This document shows positions 5,719-9,959 of a stretch of 9,959 bases of DNA, piece after piece. The DNA is from an uncultured Eubacteriales bacterium. Its GTDB lineage: Bacteria > Bacillota > Clostridia > Christensenellales > Aristaeellaceae. Positions within the stretch are counted from its first letter, which is position 1. The number at the start of each line of letters is the position of its first letter. The DNA is taken from the NCBI GenBank assembly GCA_902796115.1, contig CADBNX010000300.1:1-9959 (forward strand). The letters run 5' to 3'. Below the pieces are notes generated by a model. That model did not search any database and was not told the DNA's origin. It saw only the letters and a program-made list of their open reading frames with translations. Both the position numbers and the translations under genes were made by a program.

Positions 5719-6603
5719 TCAGCGGGGATTGACCCTGTTCCCGTCGAAAAAGAGCACGCCGAATCCGGTTGCCGCCTTTCCGCCCGAACGGAGCAGATCC
5801 AGGTATGCCCGCTGCAGCCGTGTTTCTGCGGGCCAGCGGGACATATCATCGCGCGACGCCGGCCCGAACAGCCGGAAAGCGTCTTTGAAGGAATCCTGTT
5901 CCTGCGCGGAAATCATGATGAACAGGTCCATAAAATCCAGCAGATTCGAGGGGCGCGTCAGCATCTGCCGGTGCGCCGGGTTCAGCAGCCAGGAATGGCA
6001 GCTGCACCGGAGCGGCCGGGAGGCGCTGCATCCGAACTGCTCAAACGCCATGCGCAGCGACTGAAGACAGGCTTCCTTTTTCAGCGGGTATCCGCCCGGA
6101 ATATGGATACGCTGCACTGTGTCGCCTTCCCGCAGCGCGTATGCGCCGCATCTTACGTCCGGCCCGCGGTAAACACCCTTCTCATAGCGCAGGCGGCCTA
6201 TCGTCAGCTTCCGCAGGTCAAAGTATCCTTTGTAGAAATCGTACGCGGCGCGGAACACGCCGATGCTGCCTTCAAACGCCAGACACTCTTCCGCTTTGCG
6301 GCGGATATCATCCGCAACGAAATCGGAGAAACGCGCCTCCGGGATCCCCTGTTCCCGGTACGTCCGCGCAAGCGCGCCGAGGTTCTGCAGGATATGCAGA
6401 AAAAGCAGCGTATGCAGCGGCACGTCCGCTTCCCGCGCAAGTTCTTCCATCTCCCGCTCCTCATTCTCTCCGACCGCCGCGGGCACGCAGGCGCACAGTT
6501 CCTTCCACGCGGGGAAACGCTCCAGCTTTTCCTCCGCGCGGGAAAGCTCCGCGAGCATTTCCTCCCGGTATCCGGCCTGCTTCAGCCTCTCCCACAGGTC
6601 CAT
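5719..6603 (-). CDS. Acyltransferase-like protein with NAT_N and GNAT_C-type domains
   Basis: A 294-residue protein. The N-terminal half is helical (M-D-L-W-E-R-L onward) and contains H-T-L-L-F-L-H-I-L-Q. The C-terminal half matches the GNAT-like C-terminal (GNAT_C) domain: I-G-R-L-R-Y-E before it, then R-I-H-I-P-G-G-Y-P-L-K-K-E-A-C, then C-H-S-W-L-L-N-P and a S-N-L-L-D-F-M-D-L-F motif. Proteins with this pair are annotated as acyltransferase-domain proteins, often near sugar-use genes, but to my knowledge their substrate is not established. It may acetylate or deacylate a sugar or small molecule; that is a guess. The start chosen is ATG at 6603, with GGGAGGAGG 14 nt upstream, a rather long spacing. 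A TTG at 6660, overlapping the GH89-like gene, would add 19 highly charged residues. The gene follows the GH89-like gene by 46 nt and ends at a probable terminator. Confidence 0.75.
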   Translation of the reverse strand: MDLWERLKQAGYREEMLAELSRAEEKLERFPAWKELCACVPAAVGENEEREMEELAREADVPLHTLLFLHILQNLGALARTYREQGIPEARFSDFVADDIRRKAEECLAFEGSIGVFRAAYDFYKGYFDLRKLTIGRLRYEKGVYRGPDVRCGAYALREGDTVQRIHIPGGYPLKKEACLQSLRMAFEQFGCSASRPLRCSCHSWLLNPAHRQMLTRPSNLLDFMDLFIMISAQEQDSFKDAFRLFGPASRDDMSRWPAETRLQRAYLDLLRSGGKAATGFGVLFFDGNRVNPR

Positions 6604-6617
6604 TTTCTCATCTTTCG

Positions 6618-6626
6618 CCTCCTCCC
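6618..6626 (-). promoter_or_regulatory. Strong Shine-Dalgarno GGGAGGAGG before the acyltransferase-like gene, at long spacing
   Basis: GGGAGGAGG on the minus strand is the best purine box between the two genes. The in-frame ATG at 6603 lies 14 nt away, longer than optimal. No nearer in-frame ATG, GTG or TTG exists between them, so 6603 remains the best start. An ATG 6 nt from the box (6611) is out of frame. Confidence 0.5.
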
Positions 6627-6649
6627 GTTTTTTTCCGTACGCGGGCTTC

Positions 6650-8977
6650 TCACAGCACAAGCTGTCCGAGCAGCTCCGCGGCTTTACCGGCCGGGACGCG
6701 CACGTCGCCCTCTCCTGTCGGTCTCATCTCCGCGAGCGGCTTTTCCATGAAGCGCGCGAAAAGCCTCTCCTCCGCATCGGCCAGCGGAGAAGCGTCCCAG
6801 TCCCCGCGCCTGCCCGCGCGCATGTTCTCCAGCACCCAGTCATAGAATGTCCGCTGTTCCGCCATGAACAGTTCCCGGTAGGGCTCATACGCCGCCTGCC
6901 GGCAGTATCCGTTCACCAGGTTGCGCTTGAGCGTCGGCTCGAACACCGGGTTCACCGGGCACACGCGCCCGAGCCCTTCCAGCGTTTCCGCCATCGAATA
7001 ATCCCGGTGGCAGCCGAGGATTTCGGCCATCGCGCCCGAAAGCGCCCACAGGCAGCCGATCAGGCGCTCCGCTTCCGCGAGCGTATCTTTTCCTTCTTCA
7101 AATTCATGCCGCAGCAGGCAGAGCTTCATCACGCCGAAATGGCTCAGCCGTCCCGTGAGACTCTGCGCGATATCCACCGCGTCCCGCTTCACAAAGGGGT
7201 TTTCCGCGTCCGCGTCCCCCAGCGCCGCGATGCCGCGCAGCGCGTCAATGCCATCGGGCAGCACTTCCCGCGCTTTGGCCGCCACGTATTCCCAGCGCAG
7301 CAGGTTTTCCTTTTTCGGGTGATGCAGGCAGTCCGCGTGCAGCATATCCATCAGGTACACCCGGTTGTCCCGGTAATTGCGGCTGAAGCGCGCCAGGTCC
7401 GCGTCCTCCGGGGATCCGCCGCTCGCCGTGCCCCAGCCGACCAGCTTCGTCACGGGCAGGGTATGCTGCCAGATCCCGTTCATGCGCGCGCCCGCCGTTC
7501 CGTAGCGCTCCCGGGAGAATCGCTCCGCCAGTTCCTCCACGGTCAGCGACTCCGGCTTCCAGCTGTTGCGCGCCAGGTATTCCAGCATCAGCGTATCCGA
7601 ATGGCTCAGCTCCGGCCACAGCACCATGCCCCTGCAGAAGGGATCCGCGGACGCGGTCTCAAGCCGCTCTTTCGTGATGTCGTACTGCCCCCGGATATCG
7701 TTCATGCACTCGTAGGCGTGGAAGATGCCCACGATCCACGGGAATTTTCCGATCACGTCCCAGGTCAGAAAGGTCTGTCCCGGGTCCTCGAACTCGCACA
7801 TGTAATCCAGGATGATCTGATGCTCCGGGTCCAGCTCCGCGATCAGGTTCTTTACTTCCTGCGGCTGCCACCACCTGAGAAAATCCCACGCGGCGAGCAG
7901 CTGCCTGCTCTGCGGGTATTTCTCCCGGATGCGCTGCAGGGTACGGCGGTAGGTATAGCGCTTGATTTTCATATCGTCTTCGCGCTTTTCGCAGATGAAG
8001 CGTTCGGCGAGCCCGATCGTGTGGAACAGCTCCGGCGAGCCGTACTCCTTCACGAAAGCGTCCGTGATCTTCATATAATTGTCCAGGTTTTCCCTCACCC
8101 GTGGATCCCAGCACAGCCCGGTCTGCTGTTTGTATCCGCTGCTCACCTGATCCAGCAGCACCGGCCGCTTCTTTTCCAGGTACTGGATGGGCGTCCGGGA
8201 ATACCAGTGCGTCATGGTGCCGAAATCCTCGCTGTGCATCAGACCGCGCTCCCGAGCGTAAGAAAGCACCTGTTTGCGCAGCATCCCCCGGAATTCCAGG
8301 GGCCAGAACAGCGTACGGTCGTCATACCCGTCCCCCGCTTCCGGCAGCCTCTCCGAGGCGCACGGATAATCCACCGTGTCCGGGAACGCCTTCTGGAACA
8401 GGTCGTCCATGCCGATGCGCAGCATGAAATAATTCATCCTGCGCTTGACGAGCCAGTCGATTTCCGTTTTCCAGTCCGCAAGGCTCCAGTGCTCCGCCTG
8501 GTAGCGGTGCAGGCCCCGGTGCGCGAAATACCTGAGGCCCCGGTATTCAAAGCGCGGCTTTTCCGTCACCGCGTCCACGTCCAGCGGCAGCGTCTCCGCG
8601 TGCGGGATCACGTCTCCGTCCCAGTAATAATGGCAGCCGAGGAAGCGCTCAAAGTAGTCGTACACCGCGTAGAGCGTGCTCCGGCCGCAGCCGCCGGCGA
8701 GGAACAGGAAACGCCGCTCTCCCTGCCTCACGGAACGGATCGCGTAATCGTCCGTTCCGTAGCGGATGCCGAGGCTGTCGATCAGGTCCTCCGCGAACGC
8801 TTTCGCCGTGAAATCGTTCACGCTGTCACTTCCGATCACCGCGATGTCCCCGTTTTCCGGCACGGTTTCCGTGATTTCCGGTCTTGTTCCCGTGACCTTT
8901 TCCGCCATGTCGCGGAACGCTTCCCCGGCGCGCCGGTACGCGATTTCCCCCTGATTCGGGATCAGTACGGTCAGCAT
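6650..8977 (-). CDS. Divergent GH89 alpha-N-acetylglucosaminidase-like protein
   Basis: A 775-residue protein with the three-part layout of GH89/NAGLU enzymes. The N-terminal domain (1 to about 140) ends with L-A-G-G-C-G-R-S-T-L-Y-A-V-Y-D-Y-F and W-D-G-D-V-I-P-H-A-E-T-L-P. The barrel begins R-F-E-Y-R-G-L-R-Y-F and W-K-T-E-I-D-W-L (169-176), like the W-E-x-E-I-D-W-M of the family, then W-D-F-L-R-W-W (364-370) and F-P-W-I-V-G-I-F-H (412-420). A helical C-terminal domain follows from about 610. By alignment in mind to human NAGLU (E316 and E446), the catalytic acids would be E325 (in I-G-L-A-E-R) and E456 (in L-W-P-E-L); their spacing is nearly the same. The flanking motifs are strongly changed, so the substrate may differ from alpha-GlcNAc. 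GH67-like proteins were the alternative, but the C-terminal domain and W-x-G-x-x-x-P pattern favour GH89. No signal peptide, so cytoplasmic. ATG has GGAGG 8 nt upstream, 19 nt after the GH38-like gene. Confidence 0.75.
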   Translation of the reverse strand: MLTVLIPNQGEIAYRRAGEAFRDMAEKVTGTRPEITETVPENGDIAVIGSDSVNDFTAKAFAEDLIDSLGIRYGTDDYAIRSVRQGERRFLFLAGGCGRSTLYAVYDYFERFLGCHYYWDGDVIPHAETLPLDVDAVTEKPRFEYRGLRYFAHRGLHRYQAEHWSLADWKTEIDWLVKRRMNYFMLRIGMDDLFQKAFPDTVDYPCASERLPEAGDGYDDRTLFWPLEFRGMLRKQVLSYARERGLMHSEDFGTMTHWYSRTPIQYLEKKRPVLLDQVSSGYKQQTGLCWDPRVRENLDNYMKITDAFVKEYGSPELFHTIGLAERFICEKREDDMKIKRYTYRRTLQRIREKYPQSRQLLAAWDFLRWWQPQEVKNLIAELDPEHQIILDYMCEFEDPGQTFLTWDVIGKFPWIVGIFHAYECMNDIRGQYDITKERLETASADPFCRGMVLWPELSHSDTLMLEYLARNSWKPESLTVEELAERFSRERYGTAGARMNGIWQHTLPVTKLVGWGTASGGSPEDADLARFSRNYRDNRVYLMDMLHADCLHHPKKENLLRWEYVAAKAREVLPDGIDALRGIAALGDADAENPFVKRDAVDIAQSLTGRLSHFGVMKLCLLRHEFEEGKDTLAEAERLIGCLWALSGAMAEILGCHRDYSMAETLEGLGRVCPVNPVFEPTLKRNLVNGYCRQAAYEPYRELFMAEQRTFYDWVLENMRAGRRGDWDASPLADAEERLFARFMEKPLAEMRPTGEGDVRVPAGKAAELLGQLVL

Positions 8978-8996
8978 GCTTTTTTCCTCCGTCCGT

Positions 8997-9959
8997 CTAT
9001 TTTACAGGCTGCAGGGTATGCACCGCGGTTTCGTCGCTCAGCGGGCCTGCGCGGCCATCCTTTCCGACGGCGCGCACCCGGTAATAATACACGGTATCAT
9101 CCTTCAGTCCCTCGTCGACAAAGCGCCCCACAACATACTCCTCCGGCTGCGCCTCGCCGATCAGGGTGCCGTCTTCTCCCGCAAGGCCCGGCTTTTCCGC
9201 GCGGTACACCTGATAGTATGCCGTCTCCTCCGACTGCACGGCGCCCCAGAGCAGATAGATCTGGCCCCGTTTTTCCCCGCGCGCGCCGCGCAGACGCCTC
9301 AGCAGTCCGGTGTATCCGCTGCCGATCGTGAAAGGCTCCTCCGGCGCAGGGCTTTCGGCCGGAAGCGTCTCGTCCGCGTTCAGGCGCAGCGTGGCAAAAA
9401 GCGAAAACCCGTCTTCCGCTCCCGGCATGGCTTCCTCATCCGGCGTGTTCCGCACACGCATCCGGATCGGAAGCAGTCCGCCCCGAAGCGCTTCCCCGCA
9501 CCGGTGCGTGCCATACGGCGCGTACAGGCGCGCGATCAGCCCTTGCCCGTCCTCCGCGCGCTTGAGTCCCACAAGGCTTACCCCCGCGGCGATCTTCAGA
9601 AAGCTGCCCGTCTCAAAGCCGCCCGCCTTCGCGGCGATCCGCGCCGTCAGCGGCGGAGCCTGCAGCTTTTCCGCCGTTCCCGCAAGATCCGCCGCTTCAT
9701 AGCCCGGCTTTTTCCCGTCGCAGGCATAGGACGTGATCGCGAAGCGGAAGCGGTAATTCATATCATCCCCGCCCCAGGCGTGCATCTGCAGCCAGTCGTT
9801 GGCAAGGTACACGTACATCGCGCTACCCTCTCCCGGCGCTCCGTAATCCGTTTTGTCCGGATGAATATGGTCAAACTCCACCAGCGCGCTGTCAAGCTCA
9901 ATCAGCCCCACCCCGAACGACCCGTTCTCCGCGCAGCACCAGTCCCGCGCGTTCATATA
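8997..9959 (-). CDS. GH38 alpha-mannosidase-like protein, C-terminal part, with fibronectin type III domain; 5' end outside window
   Basis: The frame is open at the right edge (the TAT at 9959-9957 is sense), so the ATG at 9956 is probably internal and the gene begins outside the window. It stops with TAG at 8999-8997. The visible 320 residues start in the beta-sandwich region found at the end of GH38 alpha-mannosidases: A-E-N-G-S-F-G-V-G-L-I-E-L-D-S-A-L-V (9-26), N-D-W-L-Q-M-H (53-59), Y-R-F-R-F-A-I-T-S-Y (68-77), then L-V-G-L-K-R-A-E-D-G-Q-G-L-I-A-R-L-Y (128-145). From about residue 231 to 314 is a fibronectin type III fold (L-L-W-G-A, Y-Y-Q-V-Y-R-A, Y-Y-Y-R-V-R-A-V, G-P-L-S-D), a domain often appended to carbohydrate enzymes. 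The catalytic domain is not in the window, so activity on alpha-mannosides is inferred from the family. A GH38-like relative such as DUF5054 proteins is possible. Confidence 0.75.
   Translation of the reverse strand, partial: YMNARDWCCAENGSFGVGLIELDSALVEFDHIHPDKTDYGAPGEGSAMYVYLANDWLQMHAWGGDDMNYRFRFAITSYACDGKKPGYEAADLAGTAEKLQAPPLTARIAAKAGGFETGSFLKIAAGVSLVGLKRAEDGQGLIARLYAPYGTHRCGEALRGGLLPIRMRVRNTPDEEAMPGAEDGFSLFATLRLNADETLPAESPAPEEPFTIGSGYTGLLRRLRGARGEKRGQIYLLWGAVQSEETAYYQVYRAEKPGLAGEDGTLIGEAQPEEYVVGRFVDEGLKDDTVYYYRVRAVGKDGRAGPLSDETAVHTLQPVK

Noticed and set aside
6604..6660. TTG at 6660 as the start of the acyltransferase-like gene
   Set aside because: No good ribosome binding site precedes it, and the 19 extra residues are charged and unlike a domain start.
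6263..9331. A 1022-codon open frame on the plus strand opposite the GH89- and GH38-like genes
   Set aside because: It is antisense to two genes with clear family motifs. Its translation is rich in R, H, P and A without recognisable domains, as expected when GC-rich third positions remove stops from the opposite strand.
1..9959. CRISPR arrays, tRNA or rRNA genes, transposase genes
   Set aside because: No spaced direct repeats, tRNA-like cloverleaf, rRNA segments or transposase motifs were seen.

Overview
The window is a GC-rich stretch of bacterial DNA in which every supported gene lies on the minus strand, so transcription runs from position 9959 down to 1. Strong GGAGG-type ribosome binding sites, tightly packed or overlapping genes, occasional TTG starts and a BspA-type leucine-rich-repeat protein suggest an anaerobic gut or rumen Firmicute (Clostridia, perhaps Christensenellales-like). 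That placement is inference; there is no marker gene in the window.

In transcription order, the first block (9959-5719) holds three genes. They are the C-terminal part of a GH38 alpha-mannosidase-like enzyme fused to a fibronectin type III domain, a divergent GH89 (alpha-N-acetylglucosaminidase-like) protein of 775 aa, and a two-domain acyltransferase-like protein of the NAT_N/GNAT_C type. A hairpin directly after the third stop codon (5692-5717) probably ends this unit.

The second block (5575-456) holds five genes with gaps of 21 nt or less, including one ATGA overlap and one 1-nt junction. They are a SIS-domain sugar isomerase-like protein (UPF0309 type), an unrecognised 250-aa protein, a Gfo/Idh/MocA-type NAD(P)-dependent oxidoreductase, a GH20-like beta-hexosaminidase and an unclassified TIM-barrel glycosidase-like protein with a WDEP motif and a CxCPxC cluster. 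None of the five shows a signal peptide. A weak promoter candidate sits in the 143-nt gap in front of this block.

Between this block and the last gene is a 155-nt gap dominated by a long imperfect inverted repeat of about 19 base pairs with nested repeats, ending in a T-rich run. It may be an unusual terminator, a structured RNA or a small mobile element. The last gene (300-1, cut by the window edge) encodes a secreted BspA-like LRR_5 protein and looks unrelated to the sugar cluster.

Together the genes look like an intracellular pathway for imported glycan fragments containing mannose and N-acetylhexosamine. Glycosidases of several families (GH38, GH89, GH20 and an orphan barrel) are combined with a sugar dehydrogenase, a SIS protein and an unknown protein that could act on the released or oxidised sugars. 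The most interesting part is the five-gene block with the unknown 250-aa protein, which could be a redox-assisted glycan-processing system.
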